From positions 806,001 to 870,000 of the forward strand of contig NC_015177.1 of NCBI RefSeq assembly GCF_000190735.1: a stretch of 64,000 nucleotides of DNA. Direction: 5' to 3'. A program made the position numbers and the translations under genes. Below the pieces are notes generated by a model. It saw only the letters and a program-made list of their open reading frames with translations, ran no database searches and was not told where the DNA came from. Each line of letters starts with the position of its first letter. Positions within the stretch are counted from its first letter, which is position 1. Source of the DNA: Pseudopedobacter saltans DSM 12145. Lineage in GTDB: Bacteria > Bacteroidota > Bacteroidia > Sphingobacteriales > Sphingobacteriaceae. This document shows, in pieces, positions 8,229 to 16,996 of the stretch.

Positions 8229-10172
8229 TTAATGTTTAACATCTAGCACCTCCATTTTTCCGAATTTTTTCAATTCATATTCTTTAGTCATTAAAAAGAT
8301 TAATGGTGTTACCAGTAAAATATGTGTAGAGGAAGTTAATACACCACCAATCATAGGGAGTACAATGGGTAACATTACATCACTTCCCACTCCGGTAGAC
8401 CACAGAACAGGCGTTAATCCGAATAGCGAAACACAGACTGTCATGATCTTTGGCCTTAATCTTTTAGCGGCACCGTGAATAACATATTCTTTAATTTCCT
8501 CAGGACTAATAGTTTCTGCGCTATTTCCTTTTTTTGCTACCAATTGTTGCATAGCATCGTTTAAATAAATTACCATAACAACGCCGGTTTCTACCGCAAT
8601 TCCAAATAATGCAATAAAACCAACAGCAACGGCTACAGATAAATTTATTCCGTAAAAATAGACAAGGACAGCACCACCTATTAAGGCAAAGGGGATGGTT
8701 ATAAGACTTAGGAATGCTTCTCTTATAGATTTAAAAGCGAAATATAAGGATAGAAATATAATAACAAGAACTATCGGAGCAATCATCATTAATGTTCTTT
8801 GTCCGCTGATTAGTTGTTCATATTGTCCGCTCCATTCCAGAAAATAACCGTTTGGAAGCTTAAGTTCTGCGTTGATTTTATCTATTGCATCCTGAACAGT
8901 GGTACCAATGTCTCTGTCGCGAACATTGAACATCACAGCTCCACGGAGAATAGCATTGTCCGACGTAATCATTGGAGGACCATCTACAAAATTGATATCA
9001 GCTACGCTTTCAAGTGGAATAATTCCAGCGTCGTTTGTATTTAATGGAATTCTTTTTAATCTGTCAATGCTGTTTCTATAATCTTCAGCTAATCTCACCT
9101 GAATGCCGAAACGTTGCCTGCCTTCAGTAGTATTGGAAATAACGGCCCCACCCAGAGCAGTTTCAATAGTCATATTTACATCGTCTACGCTAAGACCGTA
9201 ACGTGAAAGCTGGTCTCTTTTGATATCAATTTCCAGATAACTTCCTCCCGTAACAGGTTCTACGTACAGGTCTTTCACACCGTCAATGCTTTTTAATACT
9301 TGTTGGGCTCTTTCGGATACCAATTGGATGCTATCCAGACGTTGGCCATAAACCTTTATTCCTACGTCCGTTCTAATTCCTGTTGCCAACATGTTTATTC
9401 TGTTGATAATAGGTTGCGTCCACCCGTTTACAACACCCGGGATCTGCAGCTTGCTATCCAGCTCTTCAATGATCTTCTTCTTGGTCATTCCTTCACGCCA
9501 TTCGCTCTTAGGTTTTAGCATAATAATGGTTTCTATCATGCTAAGTGGCGAATTATCTGTTGCGGTATTAGCTCGCCCTGCTTTCCCCAAAACCTGCTCT
9601 ACTTCTGGAACCGATTTGATGATCTTATCCTGAACTTGTAAAATCCTTTTGATTTCTGAGTTTGAAACATCAGGTAAAGTTACTGGCATGAAGAGAATAG
9701 ATTGTTCATCTAAAGGTGGTATAAACTCTTTTCCTAAACTAAAAAGCATTGGAATGCTGACTACCAGAGCAAGAATATTTATACCAATTGTTGTTTTTCT
9801 GTATTTCATGCAGGCTCTGATGACAGGTTCGTAAACTTTTTCCAGAAACCTGTTTATAGGGTTGGACTGTTCTGGTTTAAACTTTCCTTTCATGAAGAAA
9901 GAAATTAAAACAGGAGCCAGGGTTACAACCAAAATCGCATCAATAGTCATGATGAACGTTTTGGTATAAGCCAGTGGGTGAAATAGCTTTCCTTCCTGAC
10001 CTTCCAAAAGGAAAATAGGAAGAAAGGACGTAATGATAATTACGGTTGAATAAAAGACACCCCTGGAAACCTGTTTGCAGGACTTTTCTATAATAGATAA
10101 TCGTTCCTTATTATCCAGTTCTACATAATCCTTTTCTCTTTTAGAGAATATATTTTTAATACGTTGCCACAT
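8229..10172 (-). CDS. cusA: CusA-type heavy-metal RND pump, C-terminal fragment (split gene)
   Basis: 647 residues matching the second part of a CusA/HME-RND transporter, from just before TM5 to the C-terminus. Landmarks: LEGQEGKLFHPLAYTKT (about residue 56 on), the porter-domain segment LATGIRTDVGIKVYGQ, and GFIALFGIAVETGVVMVIYL, which carries the TM10-region acidic residue (Glu) of the proton relay. The C-terminus is intact (FGKMEVLDVKH). The frame starts at an ATG after an in-frame TGA, so it cannot be read as an extension of the N-terminal half. The N-half lies 137 bases upstream. Either this is a pseudogene, or the pump is made from two chains joined in the membrane; split points in cytoplasmic loops can be tolerated in transporters, but nothing here proves it. 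Confidence 0.88.
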   Translation of the reverse strand: MWQRIKNIFSKREKDYVELDNKERLSIIEKSCKQVSRGVFYSTVIIITSFLPIFLLEGQEGKLFHPLAYTKTFIMTIDAILVVTLAPVLISFFMKGKFKPEQSNPINRFLEKVYEPVIRACMKYRKTTIGINILALVVSIPMLFSLGKEFIPPLDEQSILFMPVTLPDVSNSEIKRILQVQDKIIKSVPEVEQVLGKAGRANTATDNSPLSMIETIIMLKPKSEWREGMTKKKIIEELDSKLQIPGVVNGWTQPIINRINMLATGIRTDVGIKVYGQRLDSIQLVSERAQQVLKSIDGVKDLYVEPVTGGSYLEIDIKRDQLSRYGLSVDDVNMTIETALGGAVISNTTEGRQRFGIQVRLAEDYRNSIDRLKRIPLNTNDAGIIPLESVADINFVDGPPMITSDNAILRGAVMFNVRDRDIGTTVQDAIDKINAELKLPNGYFLEWSGQYEQLISGQRTLMMIAPIVLVIIFLSLYFAFKSIREAFLSLITIPFALIGGAVLVYFYGINLSVAVAVGFIALFGIAVETGVVMVIYLNDAMQQLVAKKGNSAETISPEEIKEYVIHGAAKRLRPKIMTVCVSLFGLTPVLWSTGVGSDVMLPIVLPMIGGVLTSSTHILLVTPLIFLMTKEYELKKFGKMEVLDVKH

Positions 10173-10190
10173 TTTCTTAGTTCATTAGTA

Positions 10191-10227
10191 GCCTCACCCC
10201 CAGCCCCTCTCCGAAGGTGAGGGGAGC
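10191..10227. repeat. GC-rich palindromic repeat between the cusA halves
   Basis: A strikingly GC-rich 37-bp block in AT-rich surroundings: CCTCACCCCCAGCCCCTCTC followed by GAAGGTGAGGGGAGC. It folds as an imperfect hairpin. Blocks of this kind (CTCACCCC...GAGAGGGG) are dispersed intergenic repeats in many bacterial genomes. A shorter look-alike (AGGGGAGAGGTG) is at 11698-11709, between cusA and the upstream Cys-rich gene. Confidence 0.7.
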
Positions 10228-10306
10228 TAGGTAGTATTGCTATGTACCTTTTTTCTTCATTTTAATGTTACTGCTCCTAAATAGTCATTGAACATAGTAC
10301 ATATGT

Positions 10307-10332
10307 ACTTTAGTCCTTAGACTTTAGTCCTT
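10307..10332. repeat. 12-bp direct repeat at the cusA break
   Basis: ACTTTAGTCCTT occurs at 10307-10318 and again at 10321-10332, a 14-bp period. The stop codon of the N-terminal cusA fragment lies in this repeat. Removing one copy in thought shifts the frame and gives about 18 more codons before a TGA, so the duplication alone does not explain the split. Confidence 0.7.
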
Positions 10333-11602
10333 CATTCAATTGCTTTTGCCTTTCAGAAAGATGCTTATAAGCATTTTCTGTCATAATAATGCCGTTGTCC
10401 ACAATAACGCCAATTGCTAAAGCTATTCCTGTTAGCGACATGATATTCGAGCTGATATCAAAATAGTTGAGCAAAATAAAGCTGGCAGCAATAGTAATAG
10501 GGATCTGAATAATGATGCTCATGGCACTTCGCCAATGCATTAAAAAGAGAAACACGATTATACAAACCACAATAATTTCTTCAATTAAGGTATTCCTTAT
10601 TGAAGCGATAGATTCTTCTATAAGTCCGCTGCGGTCGTAGACAATATTGAAAGAGACTCCTTCAGGTAAACCCTTAGAAACTTCTTCCATCTTTTGTTTA
10701 ACATTTTTAATAACCTCATCTGCATTTTCGCCATATCGCATCACGATAATACCGCCTACAGTTTCTCCCTCGCCATTTAAATCAAAAATACCCAGTCTGT
10801 TTTCGCTAGACATTTGAACTTTCGCAATGTCACTTACTTTTATTGGAATGGAGTTTTTTGTCTTTACGGAAATATTGTTCAGTTCGTCTATGTTTTTGAC
10901 ATATCCGTTAGTTTTTATAATATATCCTACATCATTTAATTCAAATTTTCTACCACCGGCTTCATTATTATTGCTTCTTACAGCTTTAATAACTTCATCT
11001 ATAGTAATGTTATAATAAGAAAGTTTATTCGGGTCTACGCTAAGCTCGTAAGATTTGACAAAACCACCGAATGAAGCAACTTCGCTGACTCCGGGAACAT
11101 TTTGCAACCCAAATTTGACGTACCAATCCTGAATAGCCCTTTGCTCACCTAAATCCATTCCTTTTGCATTTAGGGTGTACCAAAGAACATGACCAACGCC
11201 TGTTCCATCAGGCCCAAGAGTAGGAGATACACCTTCAGGAAGGCTTTTTCCAATACTTGCTAATCTCTCCAAAACACGAGAACGAGCCCAGTAGGTATCT
11301 ACATCATCTTCAAAAATGACGTAAATAAAGCTCATTCCAAACATAGAATTCGCCCTAACATATTTTACTTTAGGAATTCCCTGTAAGTTAGTAACCAATG
11401 GATAAGTGACCTGATCTTCGATAATCTGAGGACTTCTGCCCATCCACTCTGTAAATACTATGACCTGATTTTCTGAAAGATCAGGAATTGCATCTATCTT
11501 ATTTTTCTTTACTGCATAAATCCCGGCAGCAAATAAAAAGCATGCAGTAAGTAGAACTAAATACCGGTTTCTCAGCGAAAAACCTATTAGGTTCTCAATC
11601 AT
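10310..11602 (-). CDS. cusA: CusA-type heavy-metal RND pump, N-terminal fragment (split gene)
   Basis: 430 residues of an HME-RND pump: TM1 (NRYLVLLTACFLFAAGIYAV), porter subdomains (DQVTYPLVTNLQGIPKVKYV; GPDGTGVGHVLWYTL), and TM2-TM4 ending with LTGIALAIGVIVDNGIIMTE, which holds the conserved Asp of the proton relay. The frame stops at LNEGLKSKD in the cytoplasmic loop between TM4 and TM5. Together with the downstream fragment the two total 1077 residues, close to a full CusA. The start ATG at 11600-11602 is at the normal family N-terminus (MIENLIGFSLRNRYLV). Confidence 0.88.
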   Translation of the reverse strand: MIENLIGFSLRNRYLVLLTACFLFAAGIYAVKKNKIDAIPDLSENQVIVFTEWMGRSPQIIEDQVTYPLVTNLQGIPKVKYVRANSMFGMSFIYVIFEDDVDTYWARSRVLERLASIGKSLPEGVSPTLGPDGTGVGHVLWYTLNAKGMDLGEQRAIQDWYVKFGLQNVPGVSEVASFGGFVKSYELSVDPNKLSYYNITIDEVIKAVRSNNNEAGGRKFELNDVGYIIKTNGYVKNIDELNNISVKTKNSIPIKVSDIAKVQMSSENRLGIFDLNGEGETVGGIIVMRYGENADEVIKNVKQKMEEVSKGLPEGVSFNIVYDRSGLIEESIASIRNTLIEEIIVVCIIVFLFLMHWRSAMSIIIQIPITIAASFILLNYFDISSNIMSLTGIALAIGVIVDNGIIMTENAYKHLSERQKQLNEGLKSKD

Positions 11603-11714
11603 CTTTTAATGATATAAGTTTAAACAAGAAATAATTTGATAAGACAGAGATATAATCTCTAATTGACATTCTCTAGCCGAAATTGTTAGACCAGAAAAGG
11701 GGAGAGGTGTAATG

Positions 11715-12167
11715 CTAATTACGGAATTGGCCTAAAAGGATATATAAACCTTCTTTGAGCATGGGAAAGAGAGAGACTTCTGGTTTCTCGTCATCCTCAG
11801 AATCTTCAGTGTTAAAATTAAGGAAACTTAAAACGTAGCTTTTTAAGAATACTAAGGATTGGGCAAAAGAGCTTTCCTTTTTTGAGCTGGGATTATCTAC
11901 TTTTACCGGATTTTTAGTAGCTACTTTAGATTCTTTACAACAAGATTTACCTGATTTCCCGTCACAATGTTTCTGGCCGTTTTTATTACACTCTTTGTGA
12001 TTTTCTTTCTTTTCTCCAGATTTTTTTTGACAACACGATTCTGTCTGTTGTAAACTAACTGTCTTTAATTCGTTTGCACAAAAATGAAGATTAAGCGTCA
12101 TGCCAGTAGATGCGATAAAGATCATCGCAATCATGAATAGTGACAATATTTTGTGGCTTAATTTCAT
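11715..12167 (-). CDS. small Cys/His-rich secreted protein, HYC_CC_PP-like
   Basis: About 150 residues, with an N-terminal hydrophobic signal segment. The open frame reaches a TTG at 12176, but the ATG at 12165-12167 (MKLSHKILSLF) is preferred. Counting from that TTG, cysteines are at 33, 48-49, 63, 71 and 79-80, within HFC, SCCQKK, CNKNGQKHC and SCCKE. The HFC...CC pattern resembles the Bacteroidota HYC_CC_PP family, often found next to Cus-type efflux genes. It is the first gene of the operon, 112 bases before cusA, and probably binds or senses copper in the periplasm (inference). Confidence 0.7.
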   Translation of the reverse strand: MKLSHKILSLFMIAMIFIASTGMTLNLHFCANELKTVSLQQTESCCQKKSGEKKENHKECNKNGQKHCDGKSGKSCCKESKVATKNPVKVDNPSSKKESSFAQSLVFLKSYVLSFLNFNTEDSEDDEKPEVSLFPMLKEGLYILLGQFRN

Positions 12168-12241
12168 CGGTAACAAACTTATAATAAATTAATGAAATTT
12201 AAAAGTACAGAATGAATGTAACAGTTAATTTACTTTTATCT

Positions 12242-12423
12242 AAGAGCCTGTTTAAATTTCATTGAAATATTTATTACAGCTAGAGATTGCTTCGTTCCCG
12301 AACCAAGTTCGGGACAGGCTATACCTTCTCGTAATAAACGAAAATAGGGGCATCACTGCGAGGTACGAAGCAGTCTCTATACCATCTGTACTTCCAATTA
12401 TACATTTTTAAACAGGCTTTTAC
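12242..12423. mobile_element. MITE-like nested palindromic element, non-coding
   Basis: A roughly 180-bp element with three nested inverted repeats. The outer arms share TAARAGCCTGTTTAAA (left about 12241-12256, right complementary at about 12408-12423). The middle arms are AGAGATTGCTTCGTTCC (12282-12298) against the complement of GGTACGAAGCAGTCTCT (12362-12378), with two mismatches. An inner perfect 8-bp hairpin, TCCCGAAC / GTTCGGGA, is at 12295-12302 and 12306-12313. Segments such as ATTGCTTCGT and CACTGCGAGGTACGAAGCA resemble a dispersed repeat known in many bacterial genomes. There is no ORF. It fills most of the gap between the Cys-rich gene and the MG2/plug gene. Confidence 0.65.
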
Positions 12424-12446
12424 AATATCAATAAATACTGATTAAG

Positions 12447-12481
12447 TTCCGGAAGTTTGATGTCTTCTCTAACTTTCGGAA
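12447..12481. terminator. possible terminator hairpin after the MG2/plug gene
   Basis: An 11-bp stem with one mismatch (TTCCGGAAGTT at 12447-12457, AACTTTCGGAA at 12471-12481), 14 bases past the stop of the minus-strand gene. There is no clear U tract, so the call is weak. Confidence 0.35.
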
Positions 12482-12494
12482 ACGTTATTCTATG

Positions 12495-15200
12495 CTATTT
12501 TACCTGATATCTGTAAACTCCGCGACCTATATTTCCATCCATATCTATTCCTTCAACAACAACTTTATAGGTACCTTTTCCATCACCGTTAAAGTATTCC
12601 AGAGCAGTTTTTCCATCTTTGTCCGTATTGATTATTGGATTCCAGAAAATTGTAGTTCTTAAATCTTCTGGTTGGGTTGCAGCTCTGGGGCCAGTATATT
12701 TTGGAGCATAGAATTGTCTTTCCACAGAATAACCTTTAGGTTTATAAGTTAATATATTAGCAGGGGGGAATAATTCCTTTAATTGATCTTTAGAAATAGG
12801 AGTTTTTTTGATTTCTTTTAAGTTTATTACCAAAACACCCTGTGTATTTGTCCTTCTATTAATGCCGCTTAAACCATCGTTGTTAAAAACTTCAATAGAT
12901 TCAACACCATTGGCATCTATGCTTGCAAGATAATTTACGTCTACAGGCATGTCATTAACATAAATTTCTACAGGGACTCTGCTTCCTTGATTGTATGTTC
13001 TGGTTAAATAAAGCATGTTATCTATGTAGGTAATTCCGGATCCAGATAGACAATTCAACAAATTTGCACAACCTTGTAGCTGTTCGCTTGGAGTCACTCT
13101 GTCTGCCATCATATTTAAACCAGATAAGGCAGAATGGTCTAAATGGCTGGGCTTACGTTCTGCACTCGCTTTTACTACAACCTCTTTCAGCATAAAGGCG
13201 TTACTATATTGTTGCTTTGCATTTTTTAAGTAGGTATTTAAAGTGCTGTCGAGATTTAGAATTTCATCGGGTTTATTAATGTTTGAATAAATAGCAGGGT
13301 AGGGCTCTCCATCTAGCATAATTCTAATGTCTTTTGCAGAATTTACATTATTTCTCGCGTTGATTATCACATCCGAGGAGTCTTTGAAAACAACATTAGG
13401 GAATTTAAACTTACCTTCTTTGTCTGTAGTTGCCGGAGCCGTGAAATGTCGGTCGGGGATCTGCAATAAAAGTCTAGCCCCAGGCCAGGTCATACCGTTT
13501 GCTCTGCGTATGGTTCCTGTAATGTCTATGCCTTGTTCGGGAAGGTATGTTATTTTTGGAACTTTGCCTTCTATAGCGTCCTTGTACAAAAACTTTCTAT
13601 AACCTTGTGTTAGCATCAATAGATCCAGATCGCTTTCTTTTTTAATATCTGTTTTGTTAAAATAATAGTTTGGTTTTTCTATATATCCGGCTAAATCCGA
13701 GCTCAATAACAAATTGCTTAAGATAGTTGTTTCGGTGTCTTCGTTAGAAGGAACCTTGGTTTCATCTATAACAGATATCGAATAATTTCCTTCCTTTGCA
13801 GCCTCGCCATTTTTTGCAAGAATATTAAGTTTTACTTTCTGCCTCCCACCATAGGTCGACAGATCAGAATTGATTTTTATATCTAACAAGTCATTCCTTT
13901 TAATAAACGTTAATCTTTCACTAATAGGAGAGCCGTTAGAAGCTAACAAACTAATTTGTAAAATACCAGAAGGAAATTTGTTTTTAGGGATTTCTGCATT
14001 AAAACTTTGTCCCCGCAAGATACTTTGAGCAGCGTAGTATACAATTCCGGCATTTTGAGCTATAATATAAAATCCCTTATTCAAATTGGCTTTAAAGTAG
14101 TTGTCATTGGCATTGACTCTTAGGACCACGTTTTCCTGATTTTGTGAGACAGAAACATTCATGCCCGTGTTTTTTACCGGAGGAAGATCGAAATTCTTTG
14201 AAGAACCATCTTTAAATGTAACGTTCGCTTTGTATGCATTGCCAGGTTCTGGAGTAAAAGAAATTAGTCCCATTCCCAGGTGCTGTGAGTCGCCTGAAAC
14301 AATGCTTTTTCCATTTTTATCTACAATAGAAACCTTTGCATCAATACCCAATCCATCCGATCTGATCGCTTTAAAGGCAACTTTCGACGGAATTCCGGCA
14401 ATTAAATCTCCGCCTTCCGGAAAGAATTGAATATCATGTTCTAAAATTGCGGTTTTCAACGGAAAGGTTGCTGTTAAAGGTTTTATATTCCCTGTTTCCA
14501 GCGAGGTGTTTAATTGCCCGCGATTAATATCTACCTTCGAAGGGGCAGTAAAGGAAATGTCTAAATAACCATTTCCATCAGTAGTTCCCTTTCCTTTTGC
14601 CACTCTTTCATAATCTGCAATTACCTCCCAGCTTACCTTTTTATTCATTAAAGGAATTCCCTTTTCATCCTTATATAATATCTTCGTGTTTACTTTAGCG
14701 CCTTTTTCACTTCTGCTGCCATCAAAAGTAATATGGGTATTAAGTTCTTTATTAATACCGTCTCCAATGATTATATTTTTAGTGAAAAAATAGGTCGGAT
14801 CGAAATTCAGCATCCATTTGGTGTAGGCCCTTAACTGATAGGTACCCTGTGCGAATTTAGGGCTATAGAGCACAATATTTCCGGAAGAAACAGCATTTGT
14901 AACCGGAATTTTTAAACTCTCTACCAATGAATCTTTTGCAGAAATTACATCTACATATAGAATTTTGCTTAGAGGGGAGGGAGACCTTTGCTCTAAGGTG
15001 ACGTAAGCTTTAAACCAAATGGTATCGCCAATAGCGTAATAAGGTTTATCGAAGTGAAGATGTACCTTTTCTGAAGGATAATCATGAAAAAGCTTACCTT
15101 TTTTTTCTAAGATAGTATTTAATGAAATACTGTCCGTTTGTGCATATATATAGTTGGACGATACAAGTATAGTAAACAATAGGAACTTAATATATTTCAT
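12495..15200 (-). CDS. MG2-like and TonB-plug-like domain surface protein
   Basis: A 901-residue exported protein (signal peptide MKYIKFLLFTILVSSNYIYA). An N-terminal macroglobulin-like MG2 region (KVHLHFDKPYYAIGDTIWFK, about residues 45-64) is followed by several beta-sandwich repeats. A carboxypeptidase-regulatory-like segment (GIDITGTIRRANGMTWPGAR) lies near residue 555, and a TonB plug-like domain lies at about 670-800 (LKEVVVKAS ... VESIEVFNNDGLSGINRR). There is no 22-strand barrel, so it is not a transporter. Such proteins are common in Bacteroidota and of unknown function, perhaps handling surface or periplasmic proteins. It is not obviously connected to either the metal operon or the PUL. 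Confidence 0.75.
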   Translation of the reverse strand: MKYIKFLLFTILVSSNYIYAQTDSISLNTILEKKGKLFHDYPSEKVHLHFDKPYYAIGDTIWFKAYVTLEQRSPSPLSKILYVDVISAKDSLVESLKIPVTNAVSSGNIVLYSPKFAQGTYQLRAYTKWMLNFDPTYFFTKNIIIGDGINKELNTHITFDGSRSEKGAKVNTKILYKDEKGIPLMNKKVSWEVIADYERVAKGKGTTDGNGYLDISFTAPSKVDINRGQLNTSLETGNIKPLTATFPLKTAILEHDIQFFPEGGDLIAGIPSKVAFKAIRSDGLGIDAKVSIVDKNGKSIVSGDSQHLGMGLISFTPEPGNAYKANVTFKDGSSKNFDLPPVKNTGMNVSVSQNQENVVLRVNANDNYFKANLNKGFYIIAQNAGIVYYAAQSILRGQSFNAEIPKNKFPSGILQISLLASNGSPISERLTFIKRNDLLDIKINSDLSTYGGRQKVKLNILAKNGEAAKEGNYSISVIDETKVPSNEDTETTILSNLLLSSDLAGYIEKPNYYFNKTDIKKESDLDLLMLTQGYRKFLYKDAIEGKVPKITYLPEQGIDITGTIRRANGMTWPGARLLLQIPDRHFTAPATTDKEGKFKFPNVVFKDSSDVIINARNNVNSAKDIRIMLDGEPYPAIYSNINKPDEILNLDSTLNTYLKNAKQQYSNAFMLKEVVVKASAERKPSHLDHSALSGLNMMADRVTPSEQLQGCANLLNCLSGSGITYIDNMLYLTRTYNQGSRVPVEIYVNDMPVDVNYLASIDANGVESIEVFNNDGLSGINRRTNTQGVLVINLKEIKKTPISKDQLKELFPPANILTYKPKGYSVERQFYAPKYTGPRAATQPEDLRTTIFWNPIINTDKDGKTALEYFNGDGKGTYKVVVEGIDMDGNIGRGVYRYQVK

Positions 15201-15697
15201 CTGCTTATTAAATTAAATATCTGTTCAAATTCCTGCATGTTGGCATGCAGAGCCGGTATATAAACATTGTTAGTGTATTTATTAGAACATTTAAGTTTTT
15301 TAACTAATAAAAGCCCGAATGTTTATTGAACTGATAAATATATTTAAAATATAGAGTTGGCGTAGCATTTTAACAAAAATTTACAAAAGGAAATGAAGTT
15401 GAAAAGTATATTCTCGTTTTAAATTTTAGGTATTATACTTTTCAACAAATCATAAAGCATTGAAAATCCTGAAACCTAAATTTATTCAAGCAAACTTTCT
15501 GAATATAAATTATTATGATAATAGAATCAAAGATGGAGATATAATTAATATTGGTAGCTATAATGGAAGATTTATAATGTATTTACACATGGTTAGATTA
15601 TTAACCTAATCAGGAATCAAGCAGGTGAGGTATGTTTGGTTTTTATGACTTTTTTAAGAATAACAGATATAAAAAGCAATATTTTCATTGATACAAA
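15201..15697. other. intergenic region with two inverted repeats
   Basis: A 497-base gap with no supported gene. It holds a 7-bp perfect stem (CTGCATG 15233-15239 / CATGCAG 15244-15250) and a 13-bp perfect inverted repeat (GTTGAAAAGTATA 15398-15410 / TATACTTTTCAAC 15434-15446) with a 23-nt spacer. Neither has a T run. The first lies in the leader of the MG2/plug gene, the second between that gene and the DUF6266 gene. Short frames here are random. Confidence 0.6.
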
Positions 15698-16342
15698 TTA
15701 TCCTTCGCACAATATACTCCCCAGATAAATACTATCTGATTGTCTGCTTCGGTCTGCAGCTACAAAAGCGATGTAAACTTCTACCTGTTTTCCCCTAAAA
15801 CTATTTGGTATTATCAACTCGTCATGCCCCGATTTTCTAAAAGCGCCTGTGGTAATAAATATCGCCCTCCCCAACTCCACACAGTAGGCCATTAGCATAG
15901 CCTGATCCTGCATAGATGTATCCAGCATCTTTTCGGTTCTCCAGGTAAAATCAATGCTGCCGTTAGCAATATTAAAAATTGCTGCTGTCTCAGCAGGAAG
16001 GGGAAGTTCTCCAACACTAAGTTTCATTTTTTTAGGAATTATCCGAAAATCAGAATCGATAGCTTCTATAGCATTTTTTAACAGGTATGATTTTGCAGCA
16101 ACAAAGCCTTCCGAAGTTGGGCTATAATTTTTAAAACCTGTCCTTAAAAAAGGAGTCAATGGTTTTAGCCATGCCTGCGCCTGCGCAAAACGTTTCCTAT
16201 TAGCCATTTCTGCATCAGACACTTTTCCTGTTCTTTTTTTGGGCAGTGCCCGCATATAAGGAATACCCTTCCAAGTACAACCTACAACTGTTCCTACTTT
16301 ACCCGTAAAAGGGCCATTTATTCCAGAAGTAAATTTAGCCAT
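15698..16342 (-). CDS. DUF6266 family protein
   Basis: A 214-residue protein without a signal peptide. The N-terminus (GINGPFTGKVGTVVGCTWKG), with the conserved YMRALPKK that follows, is the DUF6266 hallmark. The C-terminal half looks beta-rich (VEVYIAFVAADRSRQSDSIY), perhaps an Ig-like or fibronectin-like fold. DUF6266 proteins are Bacteroidota-specific and uncharacterised, and small phage-like or structural roles have not been shown. The gene stands alone, with a 497-base gap after it and a 650-base gap before it. No function can be given. Confidence 0.75.
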   Translation of the reverse strand: MAKFTSGINGPFTGKVGTVVGCTWKGIPYMRALPKKRTGKVSDAEMANRKRFAQAQAWLKPLTPFLRTGFKNYSPTSEGFVAAKSYLLKNAIEAIDSDFRIIPKKMKLSVGELPLPAETAAIFNIANGSIDFTWRTEKMLDTSMQDQAMLMAYCVELGRAIFITTGAFRKSGHDELIIPNSFRGKQVEVYIAFVAADRSRQSDSIYLGSILCEG

Positions 16343-16802
16343 ATATTCTTTTCTATAAATATACTAATAATACATTATTTAAAGTAAAATTACAGGAAAA
16401 TAAAAAAGACTTAATAGGAATAAAGTCCGTATAATTTTCCTGTTATATCCGAGTAATGTCCCTGTAATATCCCTGTTAATATAAAACAAATTTAAAATAT
16501 GTATAAGAGGATTTGAAGAATTGCAAAAGGAAAGCAAACCGGCAGAATTACATTTCGATAAAACAACTAAATATTGTTTTAAATTATTTGTTCAGGCAGA
16601 TCAACCATTATTCAGGTAAATCAAGCTATTAATATTTGTGCTTTTTACAATTAATCAGCGGTTCTTAAATCTTAATTAGCGTACAATATAGAATTGGCTT
16701 TGCATACCATGATGGGGTGTAGTAAGCATGCACTAGAAGCGTAAGGATTAATCAAAAAAAATCATAAAAAATTTGGATTGGTAAAAAAAATATCTACTTT
16801 TA

Positions 16803-16814
16803 GGTAACGTTACC
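16803..16814. promoter_or_regulatory. LacI-type operator, distal site for the first susC operon
   Basis: The perfect 12-bp palindrome GGTAACGTTACC, followed by CGTAAAG, which makes a second overlapping half-site match (GTTACCGTAAAG). Its centre is 147 bp, almost exactly 14 helical turns, from the centre of the proximal operator. Confidence 0.55.
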
Positions 16815-16946
16815 GTAAAGTAGATATTATAGGTAATAAATGCACACCAAAATATAAACTTATTATCATGAAAAAACAATGTTCTATAATAAAAGAGCCC
16901 GTTAACTAGATCTGGCACAAAGGTTAAAAGTTTTATTTATTCAAAT

Positions 16947-16964
16947 AACGTTTACGTAAACGTT
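16947..16964. promoter_or_regulatory. LacI-type operator, proximal site for the first susC operon
   Basis: The perfect 18-bp palindrome AACGTTTACGTAAACGTT. The centre lies about 41 bp upstream of the susC ATG and just upstream of a candidate -7 box at 16973-16980. It is the best match to the window-wide motif GKTWACGTWAMC. Confidence 0.75.
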
Positions 16965-16996
16965 GCAGTTTTTAGGTTTTTATTTAAGTATTGATT

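Larger units (their letters stand above)
16343..16996. promoter_or_regulatory. regulatory region between DUF6266 and the first susC-like gene
   Basis: A 654-base divergent intergenic region. Near DUF6266 the unit CCTGTWATATCC occurs about three times in a row (16440-16482), with an inverted partner TTACAGG at 16390-16396. A 20-bp imperfect direct repeat, TTCAGGYARATCAA, starts at 16591 and 16611. Two LacI-type palindromes follow at 16803-16814 and 16947-16964. A candidate -7 box, TAGGTTTT (one mismatch to TAnnTTTG), is at 16973-16980, just before the start codon. Confidence 0.55.

Noticed and set aside
16869-16910. Possible 13-codon leader peptide (MKKQCSIIKEPVN) before SusC-1
   Set aside because: It lies between the two operators and upstream of the candidate -7 box, so it would not be in the main transcript; short frames like this are expected by chance.
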